Shown piece by piece: positions 29,854-37,905 of a DNA stretch of 64,000 nt. Each line of letters begins with the position of its first letter. The stretch's first letter is position 1. Made by a program: the position numbers and the translations under genes. The notes below the pieces were generated by a model, which saw only the letters and a program-made list of their open reading frames with translations, searched no databases and was not told the DNA's origin. Location of the stretch: contig NZ_CAKAKL010000012.1 in the NCBI RefSeq assembly GCF_916619195.1, positions 100,792 to 164,791 of the forward strand, given 5' to 3'. Source of the stretch: Inquilinus sp. Marseille-Q2685 (GTDB taxonomy: Bacteria > Pseudomonadota > Alphaproteobacteria > DSM-16000 > Inquilinaceae).

Positions 29854-30531
29854 ATGACCAGGACCCTGTCCGACCTGACCCCCGCCCTGGGCGGAGCCGA
29901 GGCCAACCCGATCCGCATCGGCTTCGCCGACAAGAACCCGCTGGTGCTGCGCGGCCTGCAGTCGCTGTTCGGCGAGGACCGGCGGTTCGAGCTGGTGGTC
30001 TCGGCCAGCGACGGCGAGCGCTTCCTGGACGCCGTGGCACGGTTCGAGCTCGATGTCGGCATCATCGGCTGGGTGATGGCCAATGGCGACGGCCGCGCCG
30101 TGCTGGAAGGCCTGCGGGACCGCGAAAGCGCCCTCGCCAGGGGGGCTTCCCCCCGCATCGTCGTCTACACCGGCGCGGACCTGGCGGTGGCGCGGCTGGC
30201 GATGCAGCTGGGCGCCGCCGGCTTCCTGTCCAAGTCCGAGCCGCCGGAGCGCCTGCTGGACGTGGTGGCCGAGGTGGCGCGCGGCCGGATGATGTTCCCC
30301 TTTCTCGACCTCGGCCGGGCGCTGGCGGACGACCCGCTGGCCTGCCTGACCGTGCGCGAGCGCGAGCTCTTGGAACGGCTGGCCGAGGGGCTGAGCAACG
30401 AGGGGCTGGCCCGGCGCTTCGGCCTGTCCCCCAACACGGTCAAGTTCCACCTGCGCAACCTGTACGAGAAGCTGGGCGCCGCCAACCGGGCCCAGGCGGT
30501 GGCGGTGCTGCTGGGGCGGGACCGGGGGTAG
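29854..30531 (+). CDS. NarL/LuxR-type response regulator with degenerate receiver
   Basis: 225 residues: receiver-like domain (about 20-140) and a C-terminal LuxR helix-turn-helix (LTVRERELLERLAEGLSNEG, FGLSPNTVKFHLRNLYEKLG). The lysine in AAGFLSKSEPPE is kept, but the phospho-acceptor Asp is replaced: the strand reads LDVGIIGWVMANGDG, with Gly72 where Asp is expected, and the first acidic pair is reduced to ADK. It is therefore likely phosphorylation-independent. No partner kinase is adjacent. DNA-binding residues look intact, so it is probably a functional regulator. Confidence 0.85.
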   Translation: MTRTLSDLTPALGGAEANPIRIGFADKNPLVLRGLQSLFGEDRRFELVVSASDGERFLDAVARFELDVGIIGWVMANGDGRAVLEGLRDRESALARGASPRIVVYTGADLAVARLAMQLGAAGFLSKSEPPERLLDVVAEVARGRMMFPFLDLGRALADDPLACLTVRERELLERLAEGLSNEGLARRFGLSPNTVKFHLRNLYEKLGAANRAQAVAVLLGRDRG

Positions 30532-30582
30532 CGGCGGCGCGATCCTTTCAGAACGACTCCGCTCTTGCGGCATGGATTTTTC

Positions 30583-31053
30583 ATCCTCCCCCTCCCCTTG
30601 CGCTAGGGCATATACATATCTGCCCGGCGCCATCCGATTGCCTCTCCCGCTTGCGGGAGAGGTCGGGCTCGCGCAGCGAGACCGGGTGAGGGCGGCTCGG
30701 CCGCGACACCAGGATCAGCACCTCAGGATGGGGTGGATCATGCGCTCGCTCCTGGCAGAGCTGTGCTCTCGGAGAGGCCGCTATCCCCTCACCCGGACAT
30801 CCTTCGGATGTCCGACCTCTCCCGCAAGCGGGAGAGGCAATCTGTTCGCGCGCCCGTCGTTGGTGTCGCCGACCGATGTGTATATGCCCTAGTCCCCTTG
30901 CGGGAGGGGGTAGGGGGAGGAGTTCTCTCTCTCTCGGCTCGACCAGCCCCGGATCATCGCAGGCCGGCGGAACCGAGAGCTCCGCTCACTGCCCATTCGC
31001 GCGGACGCGCGCAGCCCCCTCCCCCTGCCCCCTCCCGCAAGGGGAGGGGGAGT
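30583..31053 (+). repeat. Family B repeat pair split by a 290-base insertion
   Basis: The left unit ends CCTCCCCTTGCG at 30602 and resumes TCCCCTTGCGGGAGGGGG at 30893; removing 30603-30892 and one TCCCCTTGCG copy restores a normal unit like that at 52919. The right unit lies at 31015-31053, preceded by GCGCGGACGCGCGC as in the copy at 28719-28870. This accounts for most of the gene-free stretch 30532-31251; the remainder shows only the palindrome at 31162. Confidence 0.8.
30603..30892. mobile_element. 290-base non-autonomous element with terminal inverted repeats
   Basis: Terminal inverted repeats of 18 bases: CTAGGGCATATACATATC at 30603-30620 and GATGTGTATATGCCCTAG at 30875-30892, 17 of 18 pairing. 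TCCCCTTGCG is present directly on both sides (30593-30602 and 30893-30902), consistent with a 10-base target duplication. Inside lies a second perfect inverted pair of 31 bases (30636-30666 and 30812-30842) made of family-A-like repeat units. There is no coding capacity, so it would need a transposase supplied elsewhere (MITE-like). Confidence 0.75.
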
Positions 31054-31161
31054 GTGGAAGGCATAGAGCGAGACGAACGGCTGAGTTCTGAAAGGCCCCG
31101 TGGGCGAGGCCATGCGTCCGGTGCCGGCCGCCGGCATGGCGCCCGCAAATTTTCCGCCCGG

Positions 31162-31181
31162 CGTCCTACGAACGTAGGACG
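31162..31181. promoter_or_regulatory. 20-base perfect palindrome upstream of a hypothetical gene
   Basis: CGTCCTACG AA CGTAGGACG, nine-base arms around AA, about 70 bases before the start at 31252. No T-run follows, so it looks more like an operator than a terminator. A LuxR-type regulator lies 630 bases upstream, but no link can be shown from sequence. Confidence 0.45.
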
Positions 31182-31251
31182 ACGCGGGCCGGCGGCGCGT
31201 GGTTCCCTGCGGTCGAGAGGGCTTTTCCCAACGGCTTCCGAGACGCCAGCC

Positions 31252-31821
31252 ATGCAGATGCTCGACGCCAGAGACCCGATCCGCCTCGCCGCCCCGCCGG
31301 CCGGTGCCGACGACCATGTGCTGCAGGCCGAGCTGCAGCCGGTGCTGCGCAGCACCGTTCCGGGGCCCGAGCCCTTCAACGCGCTGGTGCTGGTGCGCGG
31401 CACCCTGCCCGCCGGCGCGGTGGAGACCGGCGGCACCTTCGCCGTGCGGACCAATTTCACGCTGGCCGGCTTCGACCCTGCGGATCCGCCGCCCTTCAAG
31501 CATTCCTCGACCGCGGCGCTGCGCCGGCCCGGCGCGCCGGACGCCGAGATCGAGGCCATCGACCACGGCTTCTTCGACGATGCCGGCCGCTGGGTGCTGT
31601 TGGTGCACGGCGAGAGCCTGCGCCGGCGCGGCGCGGTCGAGCTGACCAGCTGGGTGATGTGCCGCGAGCCGGCGGCGGGCGGGGCCGACGGGCGCCTGGG
31701 ATTCCGCAGCTATCCCTTCTACGTGCCGCCGCGGCCGCCGCAGCCGGCGGACGCCTGGGGCCGGGCCGTCGCCCGCCTGTTCCCCCGCCGCCCGGACGCC
31801 GCGGCCCGCGCGCCGGCTTGA
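31252..31821 (+). CDS. Hypothetical protein
   Basis: 189 residues, not recognised. No signal peptide or membrane helix. The middle has alternating hydrophobic residues suggesting a beta-sheet domain (FNALVLVRGTLPAGAV, GGTFAVRTNFTLAGFD, GRWVLLVHGESLRRRG), and the C-terminus is rich in Pro and Arg. The start ATG 31252 is the first in frame after the repeat block; a second Met two codons on is also possible. It is convergent with the RTX protein gene, ending 16 bases from it. Confidence 0.6.
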   Translation: MQMLDARDPIRLAAPPAGADDHVLQAELQPVLRSTVPGPEPFNALVLVRGTLPAGAVETGGTFAVRTNFTLAGFDPADPPPFKHSSTAALRRPGAPDAEIEAIDHGFFDDAGRWVLLVHGESLRRRGAVELTSWVMCREPAAGGADGRLGFRSYPFYVPPRPPQPADAWGRAVARLFPRRPDAAARAPA

Positions 31822-31837
31822 GGCCCTCGATCCCCCC

Positions 31838-32776
31838 TCAGAGCAGCACGTCGTCGGCGGCGAGCCGGGTCAGCGCCTGGCCCTGGTACCAGGTCGGCTC
31901 GAGGATCACCTGCATGTCGGACCGCCCGTCGCCGTCGACATCGGCGGAGACCAGAAGCCCGCGGCCGAGCCGCTGATAGTGCAGCTCGCCGGCGGTGTAG
32001 CTGAACGGCGCGTCGCCGATCAGCGTGAAGGCCTGGTCGCCCGGCGCCGTCTGGTCGGCGTCGATCCGCGACAGGTCGAGCACGTCGCGGCTGCTGAAAT
32101 CGGTGACCCGGTCCTCCTGCCCCGGCGGGCTCTCCACCAGCCGGTCGATGCGGATGATGTCCTCGCCGTCGGCGGTGGTGATGTCGTCCGACCCCAGCCC
32201 GCCGACGAAGGTGTCGTTGCCGGAGGGCGTGGGATCGTCATAGCTCATCAGCGTGTCGTCGCCGCCGCCGCCGGAGAGCAGGTCGTGCCCATAGCCGCCC
32301 TGGAGGGTGTTGGCCTCGCCGTCGCCGACCAGGATGTCGTTGGCGGGGGTGCCGCTCAGATTCTCGATGCCGCGCAGGTCGTATTGATAGGTCAGCCCGG
32401 ACTCCCGGAGCGCCGCCCGGCCTTCGGCCAGGGTGATGAAGGCGCCGTCGCTGCCGCCATACCCAGCGCTGAAGGTGTCGACCCCGTCGCCGCCGTCGAT
32501 CAGGTTGCCGGCGCCGGCGGACTGCAGGGCGAAGGTGTCGTTCCCGCCCCCGCCATACAGCCGGTTGGCGGCGCCGTGGAAGGAGATCGTGTCCTCGCTC
32601 GCGCCGCCGCGGACCGTGTCTCCGCCGTCGTCCAGAGAGACCGATATCCGCCTGGCGCCGAGGGTCGTCCGGATCTCGATCACGTCCGTGCCGGTATAGG
32701 CATTGACGAAATAGTACTGGTCGTCGCCCTCGACGATGATGTGGTCGTTGCCTGGGGTGCCTTCGATCGTCGCCAT
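31838..32776 (-). CDS. RTX-type calcium-binding protein
   Basis: 312-residue protein with hemolysin-type nonapeptide repeats of the GGxGxDxUx kind: YGGGGNDTF, IDGGDGVDTFSAG, QGGYGHDLLSGGGGDDTL and FVGGLGSDDITTADGED. Such repeats bind calcium and fold as a beta roll after type I secretion. The C-terminal part (VTDFSSRDVLDLSRID, LLVSADVDGDGRSDMQV) fits the C-terminal signal region of RTX proteins. No N-terminal signal and no catalytic domain are visible, so it may be structural or adhesive. ATG 32776 is preceded by GGAGG at five bases. No type I secretion genes are in the window. Confidence 0.85.
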   Translation of the reverse strand: MATIEGTPGNDHIIVEGDDQYYFVNAYTGTDVIEIRTTLGARRISVSLDDGGDTVRGGASEDTISFHGAANRLYGGGGNDTFALQSAGAGNLIDGGDGVDTFSAGYGGSDGAFITLAEGRAALRESGLTYQYDLRGIENLSGTPANDILVGDGEANTLQGGYGHDLLSGGGGDDTLMSYDDPTPSGNDTFVGGLGSDDITTADGEDIIRIDRLVESPPGQEDRVTDFSSRDVLDLSRIDADQTAPGDQAFTLIGDAPFSYTAGELHYQRLGRGLLVSADVDGDGRSDMQVILEPTWYQGQALTRLAADDVLL

Positions 32777-32924
32777 GGCGGCCTCCGTGGTGTCGGCGTC
32801 GGTGCGTCGCGGCCGTCCCGACATTCCGCCCCGACGGCCGCTCGACGATAGGAAGGCGGTCAGTATAAGCGATGCACGGTCCTATGGAACCCGCAAAGGG
32901 CTGAGACCGGCCGGCGAGGCCGGC

Positions 32925-32952
32925 TCTCCCCCTCCCGCAAGGGGAGGAGGGA
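32925..32952. repeat. Single family B palindromic unit
   Basis: CCCCCTCCCGCAAGGGGAGG, one half of the family B pair, lying between the SnoaL-like gene end and the RTX gene promoter. It may serve as terminator for the SnoaL-like gene (minus strand). Confidence 0.6.
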
Positions 32953-32994
32953 CTAAAAGCTTATTTCCGAGATGTGAATCCGATAGCCCGAAGG

Positions 32995-33375
32995 TCAGAG
33001 CTGGGCCTCGATCGCGGTCTTGTCGATCACCGACCAGACCTGGACGATCCGGCCGCCGCGGAATTCGTAGAAGACGTTCTCGCTGAAGGAGACCGTGCGG
33101 CCGTTCACGTCGAGCCCGAGGAACCGGCCCTTCGGCGAGCAGGTGAAGTCCAGCCGGGCGGCGACCAGGGGCGGGTCGCAGGCCAGGAGCCCGATGGTGA
33201 AGCGCAGGTCCGGGATGTCGCGGAAATCCTGCTCCAGCATGGCGCGGTAGCCGGCCAGGCCGAAGGGCCGGCCGTTGTGGCGCGCCGCCTCGTCGACGAA
33301 ATCGCCCAGCCGATCCCAGTCCTGCCGGTTCAGGCAGTCGATATAGGCGCGGTAGAGGGTGGAGAGGTCGGTCAC
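32995..33375 (-). CDS. SnoaL-like ester cyclase family protein
   Basis: 126-residue NTF2-like fold protein. The pattern YIDCLNRQDWDRLGDFVDEA, RAMLEQDFRDIPDLRFTI and FSENVFYEFRGGRIVQVWSV is that of SnoaL-like polyketide cyclases and ester cyclases. Substrate unknown; many members are not cyclases. A GTG start at 33375 is supported by GGAGG seven bases upstream. It is divergent from the methyltransferase gene and could act with it, but this is only context. Confidence 0.8.
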   Translation of the reverse strand: MTDLSTLYRAYIDCLNRQDWDRLGDFVDEAARHNGRPFGLAGYRAMLEQDFRDIPDLRFTIGLLACDPPLVAARLDFTCSPKGRFLGLDVNGRTVSFSENVFYEFRGGRIVQVWSVIDKTAIEAQL

Positions 33376-33543
33376 GGCGATGCCTCCTGCGCTGGCGGAC
33401 GATTCGGGTTGCGATCGCACCGACGATAGCGCGGCCGCGGGCGCCGGCCATACCGCCGGCAGCTTCGCGACCGCCGAAAGGCCGCCATGGCGCCGGGCGC
33501 CGCGATCGCGCAGGATGTCCACGAGACCGCCGGGGGCCGCGCG

Positions 33544-34296
33544 ATGGCGAACACCTTCTCGATGAACTCCTATCTCGGGCAGAAGATCCTCTCCCTGGTC
33601 CGGGACGGGGACTACGCCCATGCCGGCGAGGAGGAGGCGATCGAGCTGGCCATGGCCGGCATCGGCAAGGATGCGGGCCGCCTGATCCTGGACGCCGGCT
33701 GCGGCCGGGGCGGCACGGCCGACTATCTGCACCGGAACGGCTGGGGGCGCGTCGTCGGCATCGACGTGCAGGCGGAATCGGTGGAGGCCGCGCGGCAGAC
33801 TTATCCGGGCTGCCGCTTCCTGGTCTGCGACGTGGTCGACGCCGACCGCCGCGTCGGCGAGGCCCCGGACCTGATCTGCCTGTTCAACGCCTATTACTGC
33901 TTCCGGGACCAGGACGGGGCGCTGCGGGCCCTGGCCCGGGCCGCCGGGCCGGGCGCCCGCATGATCCTGTTCGACCATGTCGACCGCGGCGGCTATCAGG
34001 ACGCGCCGCTGCTGGATGCGGGCGAGCCCTTCCTGCGCAACCCGCCGCGCCTGGCCGGGTTGCCGGAGCAATTGGCCGAGGCCGGGTGGCGGACGACCGG
34101 GATGCGGGAGATCCACGACGCCTATATCGGCTGGTACACGAGCCTGGTCGGCAAGATCGAGCGGGCGCAGGACCGGATCGTCGGGATCGCCGGCCGGGAG
34201 GGGTACGACCATGTCCATGCGCTGTACCGCGGGCTGCTGGACGCGGCGCTGGACGGCAGGCTGGGGGCGGCGATCGTCACGGCGGTGCGGGCGTAG
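33544..34296 (+). CDS. Class I SAM-dependent methyltransferase
   Basis: 250-residue Rossmann-fold methyltransferase. Motif I is LILDAGCGRGGTADYL, the acidic ribose-binding residue follows in VVGIDVQAESVEAARQ, and motif post-I/II is FLVCDVVDADRR. The overall layout resembles small-molecule methyltransferases of the ubiquinone/sterol or sarcosine/phosphoethanolamine type; the substrate cannot be assigned. Start 33544 is chosen for fit with the fold; ATG 33487 would add 19 residues with little support. Confidence 0.82.
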   Translation: MANTFSMNSYLGQKILSLVRDGDYAHAGEEEAIELAMAGIGKDAGRLILDAGCGRGGTADYLHRNGWGRVVGIDVQAESVEAARQTYPGCRFLVCDVVDADRRVGEAPDLICLFNAYYCFRDQDGALRALARAAGPGARMILFDHVDRGGYQDAPLLDAGEPFLRNPPRLAGLPEQLAEAGWRTTGMREIHDAYIGWYTSLVGKIERAQDRIVGIAGREGYDHVHALYRGLLDAALDGRLGAAIVTAVRA

Positions 34297-34316
34297 CGGC
34301 CGCCGGCGCTCCCCTT

Positions 34317-34406
34317 TGTCATTGCGCGGCTTGACCGGGCAATCCAGGGGCTCCAAGAGCCACTCGGGCAGCCCCTGGGTCCTCGGGGCGAGCCCGAGGG
34401 TGACAA
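34317..34406. repeat. Family C inverted repeat
   Basis: TGTCATTGCGCGGCTTGACC with GGGCAATCCAG at the left and GAGCCCGAGGGTGACA at the right, a degenerate copy of the TGTCATTGCCGGGCTTGACC element seen at 48193-48275, 55580-55658 and 63842. It lies just after the methyltransferase gene. Confidence 0.65.
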
Positions 34407-34507
34407 TATAGGGTCACCGCCCTGGCGCAGCGCCTCCGGCGCCTTGCATTCTCCACAATCCGTCGCAAGGGTTGAGGGGGTTCGACGGGCACCGTTCGGG
34501 AGGGGGA

Positions 34508-35476
34508 ATGGCGAGCAGCATCCGGGCGGTGCGCCGCGAGCAGGAGCGCGCGGAGCGCCGGCGCCTGGCCTATGAGAAGGCGGCGCAGAAGCAGGCGGCG
34601 CTGGAGGCCGCTTCCTCCGCCGCCCAGGAATACGACCGGCTGATCGAGGCGCTGACCGGCGCCCACCGGGTCGTGCTCGAGCGCCGCGACTGGCACGCCC
34701 TCGCCTCGGCCCCGCCGCCGCCGGCGCCCGAGCGCGGCGCCGTGCACGAGGAGGCGGCGCGGCGGGAGCAGGAGGCCTATCGCCCCGGCTGGTTCGCCCG
34801 CATTTTCGGCGGGGCGAAGCGGCGCCAGGTGGAACTGACCGCGGCGGTGGAGGATGCGCGGGCGCGCGACGAGGCGGAACACCAGGCGCGGCTGCGGGAG
34901 GCCGAGGCGCGCCGGGCCGAGATCGGCTTCGCCCGGCGGCTGGTGGCGCGCGACCCGGCGGCGGTGGCGGAGGCGCTGGGCCGCTTCACCCGGCTGGGCG
35001 ACCTGCCCTTCTCGGTCGAGGGGCTGGACCTCGTCTTCGTCGAGGGCGGGCGGATCGTCGCCATGATCGACGGGCTGGACCTGGAGGACCTGCCGGACCG
35101 GTCGGTGACGCTGCTGCAATCGGGCAAGGCCTCGGTCAAGCCGCTGTCGCAGGCCAGGCTGCAGGAGCTGCACCGCGACGCGATCTGCTCGGCCGCGGTG
35201 CGGGCGGCGGCGGAATGCCTGGCCGCCCTGCCGGTCGACGAGATCGAGGTGGTGATGCAGACGGACCTCCTGGACCGCGGCTCGGGCCATATCGGCGCCG
35301 CGCCCGTGCTCTGGCTCCGCGCCACGGCCCAAGCGCTGGGGATGGTGAACCTGCCGCTGACCGACCCCGCCGCCCTGGTCGAGCGCCTGGGCGGCCATTT
35401 CGACTGGAGCCGGCGGGAGGGTTTTCGCGCGATCAGGCTGGGGGAGGTGGATGTGCCGGTGAGAGAGAGAAAGTGA
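34508..35476 (+). CDS. Hypothetical protein with long coiled-coil N-terminal half
   Basis: 322 residues, not recognised. Residues 1-150 are highly charged and helical (RREQERAERRRLAYEKAAQK, EAARREQEAYRPGWFARIFG, ARDEAEHQARLREAEARRAE), suggesting a coiled coil with a short amphipathic insert. The C-terminal half looks globular with hydrophobic strands (VEGLDLVFVEGGRIVAMIDG) and resembles restriction-endonuclease-like domains only vaguely, so I make no call. ATG 34508 follows GGGAGGGGG closely. GC content is normal, so it marks the edge of the chromosome backbone before the AT-rich island. Confidence 0.6.
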   Translation: MASSIRAVRREQERAERRRLAYEKAAQKQAALEAASSAAQEYDRLIEALTGAHRVVLERRDWHALASAPPPPAPERGAVHEEAARREQEAYRPGWFARIFGGAKRRQVELTAAVEDARARDEAEHQARLREAEARRAEIGFARRLVARDPAAVAEALGRFTRLGDLPFSVEGLDLVFVEGGRIVAMIDGLDLEDLPDRSVTLLQSGKASVKPLSQARLQELHRDAICSAAVRAAAECLAALPVDEIEVVMQTDLLDRGSGHIGAAPVLWLRATAQALGMVNLPLTDPAALVERLGGHFDWSRREGFRAIRLGEVDVPVRERK

Positions 35477-35602
35477 AGCGCCTGCAGGAGAGGGTTGAAT
35501 AGGGCTTTCCCAGCGATTGTGTCAGAAGGCGGAATGAAGCATCGTTGACATTGATATAGGTTACTGTTTGCGTGATCGGAATTGAGGATCGGATTAAGAG
35601 GC

Positions 35603-35631
35603 TTGTTCCCATTTTGTTCCAAGCGTATTAT
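35603..35631 (+). promoter_or_regulatory. Weak candidate promoter for tcmP
   Basis: TTGTTC at 35603-35608 and TATTAT at 35626-35631 with a 17-base spacer, in the AT-rich leader 135 bases before tcmP. The -10 box is good, the -35 poor. TTGTTCC is repeated at 35615. The island thus appears to bring its own promoter. Confidence 0.35.
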
Positions 35632-35765
35632 ACGGTGATGTGGCTGTACCCAGACGCCTTCAATGCCTACAGAGGGGCATGGAGATCCAATTGGCGAATC
35701 CCGCATCATCGTTCTTTCCAACCAAGCCGCTGGCCTATGCCAGCTTAGCTTCGCAGAGGAACGAT

Positions 35766-36875
35766 ATGACAAAGAAGTTTTTTGAAGAGAGAACGGAGGA
35801 GTCGCGGGTCAAGGCTCAGATCGTTGATAAGTACTTTCGCGCCTGGGCGCACATAGTGGCACCGCGAGCGAGAGACGGAAGGATTGCGTATATAGATTTG
35901 TTTGCTGGTCCGGGACGATATAAAGATGGATCAGCATCTGTTCCGCTTATGGTATTACAAAATACTATAAACGATGACAAAATTAGAGATAAACTTGTAT
36001 CGATATTTAATGATAAAGACGAAAACAATACAAGAACTTTAGAAGAAGAGATTAATAAGCTACCTGGAATTGAAAGACTTAAATATAAACCCCAAGTCTC
36101 AAATCAGGAAGTCGGAACCGATATTGTCAAAAGCTTTGAAGAAAGTGGGTTAATACCAACTTTATTTTTTGTCGATCCGTGGGGATATAAGGGACTTTCT
36201 CTTCGATTAATTAATTCAGTTTTGCAAAATTGGGGGTGCGATTGCATTGTGTTTTTTAATTACAATAGAATAAATATGGGATTAGGAAACTCTATTGTCA
36301 AAGATCATATGGATGCACTATTTGGATCTGATCGAGCCAATGAGCTTAGAACGGAATTGGAAGGGATTCCAGCCCACAAACGTGAGTTGATGATTGTTGA
36401 AAAAATTTCGGAAGCACTTCGTGAAATGAAGGGCGAATACGTCCTTCCTTTCTGCTTTAAAAATGAGGCAGGAACGCGAACAAGTCATTACTTGATATTT
36501 GTTTCTAAAAATGTTACTGCATATACTATAATGAAAGGCATAATGGGCAACGAAAGCTCAAGGCATGATCAAAACGTCCCATCTTTTTCTTATTGTGAAG
36601 CTGATAGCTCAATGCCATTTTTATTTGAGTTCGCTCGCCCTCTTGATGATTTGGAAAAGATGATTCTGAAAAAATTCTCAGGGAAGACGATGGCAATGAA
36701 AGAAATTTTTGACAGCCATCATGTAGGAACACCGTATCTAGCGAAGAACTATAAGGAAGTGCTGATTAAGCTGGAGGGCAAGGGGAAAATTGTGGCAAAC
36801 CCGGCGGCGGCGGACAGGCGGAAAGGCACCTTTGGCGATAACGTCATGGTTACCTTCCCCGGAAAAGGAGGATGA
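35766..36875 (+). CDS. tcmP: Three-Cys-motif partner protein TcmP
   Basis: 369 residues of the TcmP family. It starts FFEERTEESRVKAQIVDKYF, followed by YIDLFAGPGRYKDG and later FFVDPWGYKGLS and CIVFFNYNRINMGLG, the conserved TcmP core resembling a SAM-methyltransferase-like fold. The DPWG and NYN motifs are intact. ATG 35766 has AGAGGA five bases upstream. TcmP genes are regularly paired with a three-cysteine Gp37/Gp68 protein, as here. Base and codon use are strikingly AT-rich compared with both flanks, indicating horizontal transfer. Biochemical function is not established; the pair is found in phages and mobile islands. Confidence 0.88.
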   Translation: MTKKFFEERTEESRVKAQIVDKYFRAWAHIVAPRARDGRIAYIDLFAGPGRYKDGSASVPLMVLQNTINDDKIRDKLVSIFNDKDENNTRTLEEEINKLPGIERLKYKPQVSNQEVGTDIVKSFEESGLIPTLFFVDPWGYKGLSLRLINSVLQNWGCDCIVFFNYNRINMGLGNSIVKDHMDALFGSDRANELRTELEGIPAHKRELMIVEKISEALREMKGEYVLPFCFKNEAGTRTSHYLIFVSKNVTAYTIMKGIMGNESSRHDQNVPSFSYCEADSSMPFLFEFARPLDDLEKMILKKFSGKTMAMKEIFDSHHVGTPYLAKNYKEVLIKLEGKGKIVANPAAADRRKGTFGDNVMVTFPGKGG

Positions 36876-36878
36876 GTC

Positions 36879-37685
36879 GTGAGCAGATCTGGAATCGAGT
36901 GGACCGAAGCCACATGGAATCCCATAGCTGGATGCACTGTCTTATCTCCTGGCTGCACGAATTGTTATGCAATGCGCATGGCCTCAAGGCTTGAGGCTAT
37001 GGGACAAAAAAAATACTTTGGAACCACTCGGATTTCAGGCAATCGGCCTAAATGGAATGGGAATATCACGATTGATGAAAAATCGATTGGCATTCCATTT
37101 TCATGGAGCACCGGCCGACTAATATTTGTTAATAGTATGTCAGATCTATTTCACGAAAACATTCCGATAGATTTTGTAAAAAAGATCTTTTCTGTAATGA
37201 ATGATACCCCACACCATACTTACCAGATATTGACGAAGAGATCAGACAACCTTCTGAGGATGTCTAGTGAATTGATTTGGACTGAAAATATTTGGATGGG
37301 CGTAAGCGTTGAAAATGAAGATTATAAGTGGCGAATTGATCAATTGAAGCAGACGCATGCTCAGATAAAGTTTCTGAGCCTGGAGCCACTACTAGGACCA
37401 TTGGACACTATCGATTTAAGGGGCATCGACTGGGTCATCGTCGGCGGCGAAAGTGGCCCTGGAGCCCGCCCTGTGGAACTAGAATGGGTTCGTTCAATTC
37501 GAGATCAGTGCATCCATGGTGACGTCGCATTCCACTTTAAACAGTGGGGAGGTGTAAACAAAAAGAAATCAGGACGGCTTCTGGATGGTCGCACATGGAA
37601 TGAATGGCCCATCGGAGCAAAGCAAAAAAATAGCCAGCTCAAGGAAATTCAGAAAATTAAGGGCAGTCACCAGATTGCATTGTAG
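36879..37685 (+). CDS. Phage Gp37/Gp68 family protein (DUF5131), three-Cys motif
   Basis: 268 residues. The N-terminal motif IEWTEATWNPIAGCTVLSPG continues CTNCYA, giving the three-cysteine pattern CX6CX2C that resembles a radical-SAM-type cluster site. Other family stretches are IFVNSMSDLFHE, YQILTKRSDNL, WMGVSVENEDY, GGESGPGARPVE and FHFKQWGG. GTG 36879 has AAGGAGGA eight bases upstream and starts three bases after tcmP, so they form one operon. It is as AT-rich as tcmP. The family is known from mycobacteriophages and many bacteria; the reaction is unknown, and nucleic-acid modification is only a guess. Confidence 0.88.
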   Translation: MSRSGIEWTEATWNPIAGCTVLSPGCTNCYAMRMASRLEAMGQKKYFGTTRISGNRPKWNGNITIDEKSIGIPFSWSTGRLIFVNSMSDLFHENIPIDFVKKIFSVMNDTPHHTYQILTKRSDNLLRMSSELIWTENIWMGVSVENEDYKWRIDQLKQTHAQIKFLSLEPLLGPLDTIDLRGIDWVIVGGESGPGARPVELEWVRSIRDQCIHGDVAFHFKQWGGVNKKKSGRLLDGRTWNEWPIGAKQKNSQLKEIQKIKGSHQIAL

Positions 37686-37905
37686 AAATGATGATGATTT
37701 CCTGGCTCTGATCCAATATCTCCGTTCGCCCCACCCATCCGGGTAGCTTCCACCCCACCCGTAAGATCGCGTCCGCCCACCCGGGCGGGCGTTCCGGTCC
37801 GCTGGCCCCTCCCCGATCCTGACCGTCCTGGGGAGCGCCAGACTCCCCGCCAAGCCCCGCCCCCGGCCCTTCCGGCCGCGGTGCGGAGATCGGGTGGAGA
37901 TGCGC

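Noticed and set aside
30603..30892. Reading the 290-base element as an IS630-type insertion at a TA target
   Set aside because: The ends contain CTAG, but removing the element at TA does not restore the interrupted repeat, whereas removing it with one copy of the 10-base flank does.
35545..35573. Consensus TTGACA at 35545 as tcmP promoter
   Set aside because: No acceptable -10 box lies 16-18 bases downstream; the TTGTTC/TATTAT pair nearer the gene was kept at low confidence instead.
37686..37905. Search for cbbR or CbbR sites upstream of the cbb operon
   Set aside because: No LysR-type gene and no T-N11-A pairs stand out; regulation must be encoded elsewhere or be of another type.
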